From positions 1 to 7,472 of the forward strand of contig CAJOLO010000155.1 of NCBI GenBank assembly GCA_905235345.1: DNA of 7,472 nt. The letters run 5' to 3'. Of this stretch, positions 1-5,801 are shown in pieces (the first letter of the stretch is position 1; each line of letters starts with the position of its first letter). This DNA comes from an uncultured Lachnospiraceae bacterium (lineage in GTDB: Bacteria; Bacillota; Clostridia; Lachnospirales; Lachnospiraceae). Both the position numbers and the translations under genes were made by a program. The notes under the pieces are model-generated. The model saw only the letters and a list, made by a program, of their open reading frames with translations. It ran no database searches and had not been told where the DNA came from.

Positions 1-210
1 ATTTCGGCAGCGATAATCGAACGGAAACCGGGAATTGAATGTACGGAAGAGGAAATCAATGAGTTCTGTAAAGAGCTTCCGAGATACAAGAGACCACGAA
101 AAGTGATTTTTGCGGAAGTGCCAAGGAATGCTACAGGCAAGATTGAGAAGCCGAAACTTCGGGAAATCTATAATAGCACGAATCTGGTGGACGCACAGAA
201 TAAAGCGTAA
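1..210 (+). CDS. Acyl-CoA synthetase (AMP-forming), 3' end only
   Basis: This is the last 69 codons of a reading frame that enters from the left edge and stops at TAA 208-210. The visible part matches the C-terminal lid domain of the ANL superfamily (AMP-binding acyl-CoA synthetases). A segment LPRYKRPRKVIF is followed by the A10-type motif PRNATGKIEKPKLRE, in which Lys47 of the fragment (in ATGK) is the expected catalytic lysine for acyl-adenylate formation. Enzymes of this family join a carboxylic acid to coenzyme A using ATP in the cytoplasm. The substrate cannot be judged because the N-terminal acyl-binding domain lies outside the window. A symporter gene follows after 59 bp on the same strand, so the two may form an operon for uptake and activation of a carboxylate; that link is inference. 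Confidence 0.85.
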   Translation: MSAAIIERKPGIECTEEEINEFCKELPRYKRPRKVIFAEVPRNATGKIEKPKLREIYNSTNLVDAQNKA

Positions 211-269
211 GTTCATGAGTGGTTTGCAATCGCCTGAATTATTACATTACGAAATAAGGAGAGAAGCAT

Positions 270-1805
270 ATGGGGATTAAGATTTTTTTGTTACTTGTAT
301 TTTTTGCAATCATGATCGGAGTCGGTATTTATTCCAGAAAAAAGGCAACCAACGTTAATGATTTTGTGTTGGGAGGAAGAGAAGTAGGACCGTGGCTTAC
401 GGCATTTGCATTTGGAACGTCTTATTTTTCTTCTGTTGTGTTTGTCGGTTATGCGGGACAGTTCGGATGGAAGTATGGACTTTCTTCTACATGGATCGGT
501 CTGGGAAATGCATTTATCGGTAGTCTTCTTGCGTGGTTGGTGCTGGGACGAAGAACCCGTATTATGACGCAGAAATTAGATGCTAAGACGATGCCGGAAT
601 TCTTCGGTAAGCGCTATGATTCCAAGGCCTTGCGGGTTGCAGGCTCTGCTATTGCCTTTGTATTTTTAGTACCTTATACGGCATCTATTTATAATGGTCT
701 TTCAAGGCTTTTTGGTATGGCGTTTGATATTGATTACAAAGTGTGTATCATCATTATGGCGTTGTTGACCGGAGTGTATGTGATAGTAGGCGGTTATATG
801 GCAACAGCATTGAATGATTTTATTCAGGGAATCATCATGTTGATAGGTATCTGTGCAGTAATTGGAGCGGTACTTTCCGGACAGGGCGGTTTCTTAAATG
901 CTTTAAAAGAGCTTTCCGTTATTCCGGCAGATGATGTGGCCGTTCCGGCACTGCAGGGAGGACAGGGTCTGTTTACGAGCTTCTTTGGACCGGACCCGCT
1001 TAATCTGTTAGGTGTTGTTATTCTGACATCCCTAGGTACATGGGGACTTCCTCAGATGGTTCACAAGTTCTACGCAATCAAAGACGAGAAAGCTGTCAAG
1101 ACAGGTACAGTGGTATCTACATTTTTTGCAATCATCATAGCCGGAGGCTGTTATTTCTTAGGAGGATTCGGACGTCTGTTTGACAATCCTGCAATTTATA
1201 AAGAAGACGGAAGTGTTGCATTCGATACAATCGTACCACAGATGTTATCGACCCTTCCTGACGTGTTGATCGGTATTGTAATCGTGCTGGTATTGTCGGC
1301 ATCCATGTCTACGTTATCTTCGTTGGTACTGACGTCAAGTTCAACCTTAACGCTTGATTTTCTGAAGGAATCCGTTGCCAGGAATATGAGCGAGAAGACA
1401 CAGCTTATTGTAATGCGTGTACTGGTTGCAGGATTTATTATCCTTTCAGTTGTACTGGCACTTAATCCGCCAACCTTTATTGCACAGCTTATGGGTATTT
1501 CATGGGGAGCACTGGCAGGTGCTTTTCTGGCACCGTTTCTGTATGGTCTGTATTCCAGAAATATCACAAAGGCAGCGGTCTGGGCAAGCTATATTGTAGG
1601 AGTCGGGATTACGGTTTCCAATATGTTTATAAAGTTTATTGCTTCGCCGATTAATGCGGGTGCTATCACTATGCTTGCGGGATTGATCGTCGTTCCGATT
1701 GTCAGTCTCATTACACCGAAACCGGATGAGAAACTGGTAGATGAGATATTTACCTGTTATGATGAAACGGTTGTTGTACATAAGACCAGTTCATTGGAAG
1801 AGTGA
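270..1805 (+). CDS. Sodium:solute symporter (SSS family)
   Basis: This 511-residue inner-membrane protein is expected to import a solute together with Na+. It is full length for the SSS (PutP/SGLT-like) family and is hydrophobic with about 12-13 predicted membrane segments by eye. Family signatures are visible: the GGYMATALNDFIQ region at residues 174-186, and ASMSTLSSLVLTSSS at about 344-358, which corresponds to the segment carrying the conserved Ser/Thr Na+ ligands in PutP. The start ATG has the ribosome binding site AAGGAGAG (256-263) at suitable spacing. It follows an acyl-CoA synthetase fragment by 59 bp with no clear terminator or strong promoter between them. A carboxylate substrate is therefore plausible, but substrate cannot be assigned from sequence; proline, pantothenate and sugar transport occur in the same family. 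A strong hairpin terminator follows. Confidence 0.93.
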   Translation: MGIKIFLLLVFFAIMIGVGIYSRKKATNVNDFVLGGREVGPWLTAFAFGTSYFSSVVFVGYAGQFGWKYGLSSTWIGLGNAFIGSLLAWLVLGRRTRIMTQKLDAKTMPEFFGKRYDSKALRVAGSAIAFVFLVPYTASIYNGLSRLFGMAFDIDYKVCIIIMALLTGVYVIVGGYMATALNDFIQGIIMLIGICAVIGAVLSGQGGFLNALKELSVIPADDVAVPALQGGQGLFTSFFGPDPLNLLGVVILTSLGTWGLPQMVHKFYAIKDEKAVKTGTVVSTFFAIIIAGGCYFLGGFGRLFDNPAIYKEDGSVAFDTIVPQMLSTLPDVLIGIVIVLVLSASMSTLSSLVLTSSSTLTLDFLKESVARNMSEKTQLIVMRVLVAGFIILSVVLALNPPTFIAQLMGISWGALAGAFLAPFLYGLYSRNITKAAVWASYIVGVGITVSNMFIKFIASPINAGAITMLAGLIVVPIVSLITPKPDEKLVDEIFTCYDETVVVHKTSSLEE

Positions 1806-1823
1806 GAAGGTTGTTTTTTCAAT

Positions 1824-1882
1824 GAAACGCTCCGCTTCGGTCGGCACACAGTACCGGCTGAAGCGGAGCGTTTCGATTTTTT
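1824..1882 (+). terminator. Rho-independent terminator after the symporter
   Basis: Positions 1824-1844 pair with 1854-1874. The outer 15 bp (GAAACGCTCCGCTTC with GAAGCGGAGCGTTTC) are perfect, and the next 6 pairs include G-U wobbles. The loop is 9 nt, and a run of six T at 1877-1882 follows. On the minus strand the hairpin is followed by ATTGAAAAAAC with no U-tract, so it should end plus-strand transcripts but is not a canonical terminator for the converging ACT gene. Confidence 0.92.
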
Positions 1883-1891
1883 AAACTGTTT

Positions 1892-2326
1892 TTAGTCCCT
1901 GAGGCTGTATGCCTCTTCCGGCAGCAGCAGCTCGAAGGAAGATTCTGAAATGGTATCCAGTGCTTTTTGCTGGTTATTGGTCTTTAGTACAATAGAAGCA
2001 TCATTCTTGCCTGATGTCAGACTATACATATATTCAATATCGACATCGGCGTTTGAAAGAATGGTCAACAATTCACTTAGCTGTCCGACGTGCTGGGTGA
2101 ATTTTACTGCGATCACATCGGTGATGGTAGCGGAAAATTCCTGTTCTTTTAAAATGGTTATAGCCTTATCCGGATCAGATAAGATGAGTCTCAACAATCC
2201 ATAGTCACTGGTATCTGCAAGGGATATCGATATGATATTAATATTATTCTTCTTGAGTACGTGGGTGACCTGCTCCAAACGGCCGGACCGGTTTTCGATA
2301 AATACGGATAATTGTTTTATGAACAT
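1892..2326 (-). CDS. Tandem ACT-domain protein, probable amino-acid-sensing regulator
   Basis: This is a 144-residue cytoplasmic protein made almost wholly of two ACT domains. The first covers about residues 1-70 and opens with KQLSVFIENRSGRLEQV, a typical beta-strand then Gly-containing ligand turn. The second covers about 73-140, with HVGQLSELLTILSNADVDI. There is no attached enzyme or DNA-binding domain. ACT domains bind small ligands, often amino acids, usually at dimer interfaces. Stand-alone double-ACT proteins of this size recur beside paaK-type ligases and indolepyruvate oxidoreductase genes in anaerobes, which suggests a role in sensing aromatic or branched amino acids; that role is inference. 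The start ATG (2326-2324) has GGAGGG (2338-2333) six bases upstream. A separate copy of the shared promoter module precedes it, so it may be transcribed independently of the ligase gene. Confidence 0.88.
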   Translation of the reverse strand: MFIKQLSVFIENRSGRLEQVTHVLKKNNINIISISLADTSDYGLLRLILSDPDKAITILKEQEFSATITDVIAVKFTQHVGQLSELLTILSNADVDIEYMYSLTSGKNDASIVLKTNNQQKALDTISESSFELLLPEEAYSLRD

Positions 2327-2343
2327 AACTAACCCTCCATTTC

Positions 2344-2407
2344 ATATAATTAAATATCTAATTGCGAAACTCCAATATACATCTTTAGGATTGTACATAT
2401 AACATAG
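2344..2407 (-). promoter_or_regulatory. Shared promoter module, copy A (upstream of the ACT gene)
   Basis: Read on the minus strand, a dyad-like box (2406-2392, right half TGTACA, degenerate left half) runs into ATATGTACAATCC (2400-2388). A 16-bp spacer leads to AGTTTCGCAAT (2371-2361). A -10-like TATTTA (2356-2351) starts seven bases after TTTCGC. The same layout occurs upstream of the ligase and ABC genes. The predicted transcript start near 2344 leaves a short leader holding only the ribosome binding site. No good -35 hexamer is present at normal spacing, which would fit an activator-dependent promoter. The repeat is seen directly; its function is inferred. Confidence 0.65.
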
Positions 2408-2447
2408 TTTCGGCGCAGACATGTATGTACCGGATCATTCCGATATA

Positions 2448-3743
2448 TCAGACTAGTTTACGCTTGTCAACAACACGGACTGCTTTTCCCATGCTTCGTT
2501 CGATGGTCTTTGGCTCTACCAGTTTGATCTTGGCATGCAGCCCTATGGTCTGGTGAACCGCATGCTCAATTTTCTTTTGAAGATTCTCCAGTTCTTTTAT
2601 CTCATCCGAGAAGAAACGTTCCTCAACTTCCACTAAAATGGCAAGGGTATCCTGATGGTTGACACGATCTACGATGATCTGATAGTTTGGTGTGATTCCG
2701 TCAACGGTGAGAAGTGCTGTCTCAATCTGACTAGGGAAGACATTGACACCACGGATGATCAGCATATCATCTGAACGACCTGTAAAGCGGCTGATTCTTG
2801 CGGTTGTTCTTCCACATTCACACTTCTCATGTGTGATGCTGGTCAGATCCTTTGTGCGGTAACGGATAAGAGGAATTCCTTCTTTGGTCAATGTGGTGAT
2901 GACCAGCTCTCCGGTTTCGCCGTCCGGCAACGGTTCCAATGTTTTCGGATCTACTATTTCAGGGTAAAAATGGTCCTCAAAGATATGTAATCCTTTATGG
3001 AAATGACAGTCTGTAGCAACACCCGGTCCCATAATCTCGGATAATCCATAGATGTCATGGGCCTCAATTCCGAGCCGTTCTTCAATCTGTTTGCGCATAT
3101 TTTCCGTCCAGGGCTCTGCACCGTTCAAGGTAGCCTTTAATTTAATCTTATCCCTCAATCCCTGTTCCTCGATCACTTCAGCGATATGCATCAGATAAGA
3201 AGGAGTACACATAAGTCCGGTTGCTCCGAAATCAACCATCATATCAATCAGCTTTTGCGTGTTTCCGGTAGACATGGGGACAACTGTTGCACCAAGATGT
3301 TCTGCACCGTAGTGACCGCCGAGTCCTCCGGTAAAGAGACCGTATCCGTATGCAACCTGAATGATGTCGTTGCGTCCGAGTCCAGCCATTGCACAGCATC
3401 TTGCAACACATGACCATACATCAATATCCTTTCTGGTATAGCCCACAACCGTTGCCTTGCCGGTGGTTCCTGATGAGGCGTGAATTCTGACGATCTCGCT
3501 CATCGGTACGGCAAACAATCCGAATGGATAGTTGTCACGTAAATCATCCTTTGTGGTAAATGGAAGTTTGGAGATGTCTTCAATTCCGCCGATATCTCCC
3601 GGCTCCAATCCGGCTTCCTGCATCCGTTTACGATAGGGTTCTACGTTGTGATAAACACGGTTCAGCACCTTCCTTAATCTGGCGCTTTGCAGGTTGTTTA
3701 GTTCGTCCCTGCTCATACATTCTCTTGCTTCATTCCAAATCAT
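2448..3743 (-). CDS. paaK: Phenylacetate-CoA ligase family protein (PaaK-like)
   Basis: This 431-residue protein is the usual full length for PaaK-type AMP-forming ligases, which convert an aryl or related acid, ATP and CoA to the acyl-CoA in the cytoplasm. The ATP-binding loop SSGTTGKAT is at residues 90-98, YGLSE at 232-236, and IRYRTKDLT at about 293-301. The PaaK-typical hinge GRSDDMLIIRGVNVFPSQIE is at 322-341, and the C-terminal lid lysine lies in SMGKAVR (Lys420). A CxC pair near residue 308-310 is also common in the family. The start ATG (3743-3741) has AAGGAG (3757-3752) eight bases upstream. The ACT-domain gene follows 121 bp downstream. In anaerobes this pair commonly acts near indolepyruvate oxidoreductase in amino acid oxidation, so arylacetates are likely substrates; a branched-chain or other acid remains possible. 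Confidence 0.93.
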   Translation of the reverse strand: MIWNEARECMSRDELNNLQSARLRKVLNRVYHNVEPYRKRMQEAGLEPGDIGGIEDISKLPFTTKDDLRDNYPFGLFAVPMSEIVRIHASSGTTGKATVVGYTRKDIDVWSCVARCCAMAGLGRNDIIQVAYGYGLFTGGLGGHYGAEHLGATVVPMSTGNTQKLIDMMVDFGATGLMCTPSYLMHIAEVIEEQGLRDKIKLKATLNGAEPWTENMRKQIEERLGIEAHDIYGLSEIMGPGVATDCHFHKGLHIFEDHFYPEIVDPKTLEPLPDGETGELVITTLTKEGIPLIRYRTKDLTSITHEKCECGRTTARISRFTGRSDDMLIIRGVNVFPSQIETALLTVDGITPNYQIIVDRVNHQDTLAILVEVEERFFSDEIKELENLQKKIEHAVHQTIGLHAKIKLVEPKTIERSMGKAVRVVDKRKLV

Positions 3744-3763
3744 GTTTCCTTCTCCTTCTATGA

Positions 3764-3828
3764 TTGCACTTATTTAGATGATTGCGAAACTTATTAATAT
3801 TGTATACTGGATTGTACATATTGTACAG
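3764..3828 (-). promoter_or_regulatory. Shared promoter module, copy B (upstream of paaK)
   Basis: Read on the minus strand, a perfect dyad TGTACA-ATA-TGTACA (3827-3813) is part of ATATGTACAATCC (3821-3809). A 17-bp spacer leads to AGTTTCGCAAT (3791-3781). A -10-like TAAATA (3776-3771) starts seven bases after TTTCGC. The transcript would start near 3764, about 20 bases before the paaK ATG. This copy has the clearest dyad of the three. No convincing -35 hexamer lies 17 bp before the -10. The motif is seen directly, while the roles of operator and promoter are inferred. Confidence 0.68.
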
Positions 3829-3857
3829 ATTCCATAAACAGGTGCTTTGGAGCCGCC

Positions 3858-3893
3858 GGTACTTATGCACCGTATTTTGGTGCATTATGTACC
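3858..3893. repeat. Imperfect inverted repeat between the divergent promoters
   Basis: GGTACTTATGCACC (3858-3871) pairs with GGTGCATTATGTACC (3879-3893) around a 7-base centre, with one bulged base and one T-T mismatch. One further C-G pair extends the outer end. No T-run follows on either strand, so it is not a canonical terminator. It could be an operator or part of a structured RNA; nothing in the sequence decides this. Confidence 0.6.
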
Positions 3894-3909
3894 GCTGTGT
3901 GCGACAAGC

Positions 3910-3969
3910 AGCGAAATGCCTAAGACCTTAGCGAACGGAGTGAGCTTAGTTCGAAGGTATGCTTTAGCT
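3910..3969. repeat. Long imperfect hairpin with tandem G-A core
   Basis: Read on the plus strand as RNA, the outer pairs are AGC with GCU plus AA with UU (3910-3915 with 3964-3969). ATGCCT (3916-3921) pairs with AGGTAT (3955-3960). The inner stem CTTAGC (3927-3932) pairs with GCTTAG (3944-3949) apart from one U-U mismatch. Inside it, GA (3933-3934) faces GA (3942-3943) as a possible sheared tandem G-A pair, then AC pairs with GU around a GGA triloop. It could be a small non-coding RNA, a REP-like dispersed element or an operator; no promoter or terminator is obvious for it. Confidence 0.5.
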
Positions 3970-3986
3970 CGTGCCTGTGATGGAAC

Positions 3987-4042
3987 TGTATAATATGTAC
4001 AATCCTGAAAATATAAATAAGAGTTTCACAATTACCTATAAT
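3987..4042 (+). promoter_or_regulatory. Shared promoter module, copy C (upstream of the ABC operon)
   Basis: The near-perfect dyad TGTATA-ATA-TGTACA (3987-4001) overlaps ATATGTACAATCC (3993-4005). A 16-bp spacer leads to AGTTTCACAAT (4022-4032). A consensus -10 TATAAT (4037-4042) starts seven bases after TTTCAC. The transcript would start near 4049, leaving a leader of about 220 bases before the ATPase start. The normal -35 position is AAATAA-like, so dependence on an activator at the dyad is likely if this promoter is real. It is the inverted partner of copy B. Confidence 0.65.
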
Positions 4043-4082
4043 ATTTTTGCACGCAGACAACCTGCATGTAATAGTATTATAG
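4036..4082 (+). repeat. Inverted repeat at the start of the ABC operon leader
   Basis: CTATAATA (4036-4043) pairs with TATTATAG (4075-4082). TTGCACGCAG (4047-4056) pairs with CTGCATGTAA (4062-4071) with one mismatch and one G-U, around the loop ACAAC. The left arm contains the -10 of module C, so as RNA only the inner stem would form in a transcript starting near 4049; as DNA the whole could be a protein-binding dyad. No U-tract follows. Confidence 0.55.
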
Positions 4083-4179
4083 CATGATTGGTATGGCAGA
4101 ATAAAGCATAAATTATTAAATATAATCATGAAAAAGAAAGATGAAAAAAAACCCCCAAAAAGTAAAAATTTAACCCTCT

Positions 4180-4208
4180 TTCATATAAGTGACCGATTGG
4201 TATATAAT
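4180..4208 (+). promoter_or_regulatory. Possible second promoter for the ABC operon
   Basis: TATAAT lies at 4203-4208, and an alternative extended -10 reading is TGG followed by TATATA (4198-4206). The -35 side is weak (TTTCAT or TTCATA near 4179-4185, at 17-18 bp). A transcript would start near 4215, about 57 bases before the ATPase start. A/T-rich DNA yields such matches by chance, so support is modest. Confidence 0.35.
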
Positions 4209-4230
4209 TTAGTCATAAAATTTAGTCATA
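4206..4230. repeat. 12-bp direct repeat, AATTTAGTCATA twice
   Basis: AATTTAGTCATA occurs exactly at 4206-4217 and again at 4219-4230, one base apart. The first copy overlaps the possible -10 at 4203-4208, and both lie about 40-65 bases before the ATPase start. The placement fits a two-site operator over a promoter, but this is inference. Confidence 0.55.
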
Positions 4231-4256
4231 TATTATATGCTAACAATATGTGGAAT

Positions 4257-4264
4257 AGGAAGGA
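4257..4264 (+). promoter_or_regulatory. Ribosome binding site that fixes the ATPase start
   Basis: AGGAAGGA lies seven bases before the ATG at 4272. The upstream in-frame ATG codons at 4128 and 4248 have no comparable site. This favours the shorter protein. Confidence 0.75.
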
Positions 4265-4271
4265 TGAGGGA

Positions 4272-5783
4272 ATGAATGAAGTAATTGTCTCAATGAAAAA
4301 TGTATGCAAGAACTTTCCCGGCGTAAAAGCATTGGATAATGTAAATTTTGAACTGCGTTCGGGAGAAGTAATGGCATTACTTGGTGAGAACGGTGCCGGT
4401 AAATCCACTTTGATGAAAATATTAAGTGGTGTTTACACGAGAGACAGCGGAGAGCTGGAGATTTTCGGTAAGAATTATGGAAATCTTACCCCTAAGCAGG
4501 CCGAAGAAGCAGGCGTGGCGATTATTCATCAGGAGTTGAATCTGTGCAGACACCTGACTGTTGCGGAGAATATATTTCTCGGAAGAGAGATATACGGAAA
4601 GATTGCTCTTGATAATGCCAGAATGGAAGCTGAAGCCCAGAAGATTCTTGATGGATTGAAAATTGATATCAATCCAAGACAAGTGGTCGGAGATCTGCCG
4701 GTATCAAAACAGCAGATGGTTGAGATAGCAAAAGCACTCTCCGTAAACGCAAAGATTCTGGTTATGGATGAGCCGACATCAGCATTGACGTCTAAGGAAA
4801 TTGATGAGTTGTTCCGTATTATTCTGGATTTGAAATCAGAAGGAAAGGGTATTGTTTATATTTCGCACAGATTGGAAGAGCTGCAGCATATTGTAGACAG
4901 AGTTACGATCATGAGGGATGGCCAATACATTTTAACGGCCGGGTTTAATGATTTAACAATGGATGAAATCATAACCAACATGGTTGGACGTGAGATCAAA
5001 GAGAAATTCCCCAGGGTTGAATGTGAAAAGGGAAAAGTGATCTTTGAAGTGAAAAACCTTAATGCGGGAAGAATGGTAAGAGACATAAACTTTTCCGTAA
5101 ATGAAGGTGAGATTGTCGGGTTTGCCGGTTTGATGGGAGCAGGAAGAACGGAAACCACAAGAGCGATTTTTGGTGTAGACGAAAAAAGCAGCGGACAGAT
5201 TTTTGTGGACGGTGAGGAAGTAAAGATTAATTGTCCTATGGATGCGATAAAACATGGTGTTGTGTTAGCACCTGAAGATCGAAAGAAAGACGGTCTGTGT
5301 ACACAGTTAAGCATTCGCGACAATATCACACTTCCTAATCTGGATATGGTATGTAACAAAGCCGGAGTAGTCAATTCCAAAAAAGAAAAGGATATGTGTG
5401 ACAAGACGGTTGAAAATCTAAAGATCAAAACTCCGAATGTAGACATACTTGCCGGAAATCTTTCCGGTGGTAACCAGCAAAAAGTAGTTGTCGGTAAATG
5501 GTTGGCAAGAAATTCAAGAGTTGTTATCTTTGACGAACCTACCAGAGGAATTGATGTAGGAGCTAAAGTAGAGATTTACAATCTGATGAATGAATTAAAG
5601 AAACAGGGCATAGCGGTAATGTTTGTGTCTTCCGAGATGCCGGAGGTAATGGGAATTGCTGACAGGATCATTGTAATGTGTGACGGGCGAATTACCGGCG
5701 AGGTGATGGCAAAAGACACCACGCAAAGTGAAATTCTGAAATTGGCCACATCATTTGAAGATAAAAAAATAGGAAGTAATTAA
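4272..5783 (+). CDS. Sugar-type ABC importer ATPase with two ATP-binding domains (RbsA/MglA family)
   Basis: This cytoplasmic protein of 503 residues is the usual length for the fused double-domain ATPases that power ribose, galactose, xylose or AI-2 type importers. Domain 1 has Walker A GENGAGKST (38-46), Q-loop Gln87, a degenerate signature VSKQQ (144-148), Walker B ILVMDEPTSAL (162-172) and H-loop His199. Domain 2 has a degenerate Walker A GLMGAGRTE (Arg in place of Lys, near 292), a canonical signature LSGGNQQK (397-404), Walker B VVIFDEPTRG (417-426) and Ser where the H-loop His would be (FVSSE, about 451-455). One canonical and one degenerate ATP site is normal for this family. The frame is open to an ATG at 4128, but the 48 extra residues are Lys-rich and unlike the family, and lack a ribosome binding site. 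The permease gene follows after 18 bp. Confidence 0.93.
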   Translation: MNEVIVSMKNVCKNFPGVKALDNVNFELRSGEVMALLGENGAGKSTLMKILSGVYTRDSGELEIFGKNYGNLTPKQAEEAGVAIIHQELNLCRHLTVAENIFLGREIYGKIALDNARMEAEAQKILDGLKIDINPRQVVGDLPVSKQQMVEIAKALSVNAKILVMDEPTSALTSKEIDELFRIILDLKSEGKGIVYISHRLEELQHIVDRVTIMRDGQYILTAGFNDLTMDEIITNMVGREIKEKFPRVECEKGKVIFEVKNLNAGRMVRDINFSVNEGEIVGFAGLMGAGRTETTRAIFGVDEKSSGQIFVDGEEVKINCPMDAIKHGVVLAPEDRKKDGLCTQLSIRDNITLPNLDMVCNKAGVVNSKKEKDMCDKTVENLKIKTPNVDILAGNLSGGNQQKVVVGKWLARNSRVVIFDEPTRGIDVGAKVEIYNLMNELKKQGIAVMFVSSEMPEVMGIADRIIVMCDGRITGEVMAKDTTQSEILKLATSFEDKKIGSN

Positions 5784-5801
5784 TCGAAAAGGAGAGAAAA
5801 A

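Larger units (their letters stand above)
3744..4271. other. Divergent intergenic regulatory region (528 bp)
   Basis: No believable protein gene lies in this gap. From left to right it holds the paaK ribosome binding site and promoter module B (to 3828). Two inverted repeats with no U-tract follow, at 3858-3893 and 3910-3969. Then comes promoter module C facing the ABC genes (3987-4042), a 47-bp inverted repeat (4036-4082), an A-rich tract at about 4128-4170, a second candidate promoter (about 4180-4208), a 12-bp direct repeat (4206-4230) and the ribosome binding site of the ATPase gene. Modules B and C are inverted copies of each other, so the segment between them is framed by imperfect inverted repeats. 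Confidence 0.7.

Noticed and set aside
211..269. A fourth copy of the shared promoter module before the symporter
   Set aside because: GGTTTGCAAT at 222-231 loosely recalls AGTTTCGCAAT, but the TGTACA dyad and the -10 spacing are missing.
1196..1567. Minus-strand open frame of 123 codons
   Set aside because: It is antisense to the symporter gene across its conserved Na+-site region, with no ribosome binding site or recognisable domain.
2431..2442. Terminator just after the paaK stop
   Set aside because: The stem CGGA/TCCG has only four pairs and no U-tract on the minus strand.
3813..3827. AraR-like operator
   Set aside because: The half-site TTGTAC recalls the Bacillus AraR box, but the two halves here are spaced further apart (TGTACA, three bases, TGTACA), so I do not assign a regulator.
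3858..3893. Rho-independent terminator for paaK or the ABC operon
   Set aside because: No T-run follows the stem on either strand, and it lies upstream of both genes.
4022..4032. Rex-type half-site (TTGTGAAA on the minus strand)
   Set aside because: Rex operators need a facing TTCACAA half-site at short spacing; none is present, and copies A and B carry C in place of T.
3920..4129. Minus-strand open frame of 69 codons in the intergenic region
   Set aside because: It crosses promoter module C and two inverted repeats, has no clear ribosome binding site, and its translation resembles no family I recognise.
4856..5446. Minus-strand open frame of 196 codons
   Set aside because: It lies wholly inside the ATPase gene, whose motifs are intact on the other strand; its composition is that of a shadow frame.
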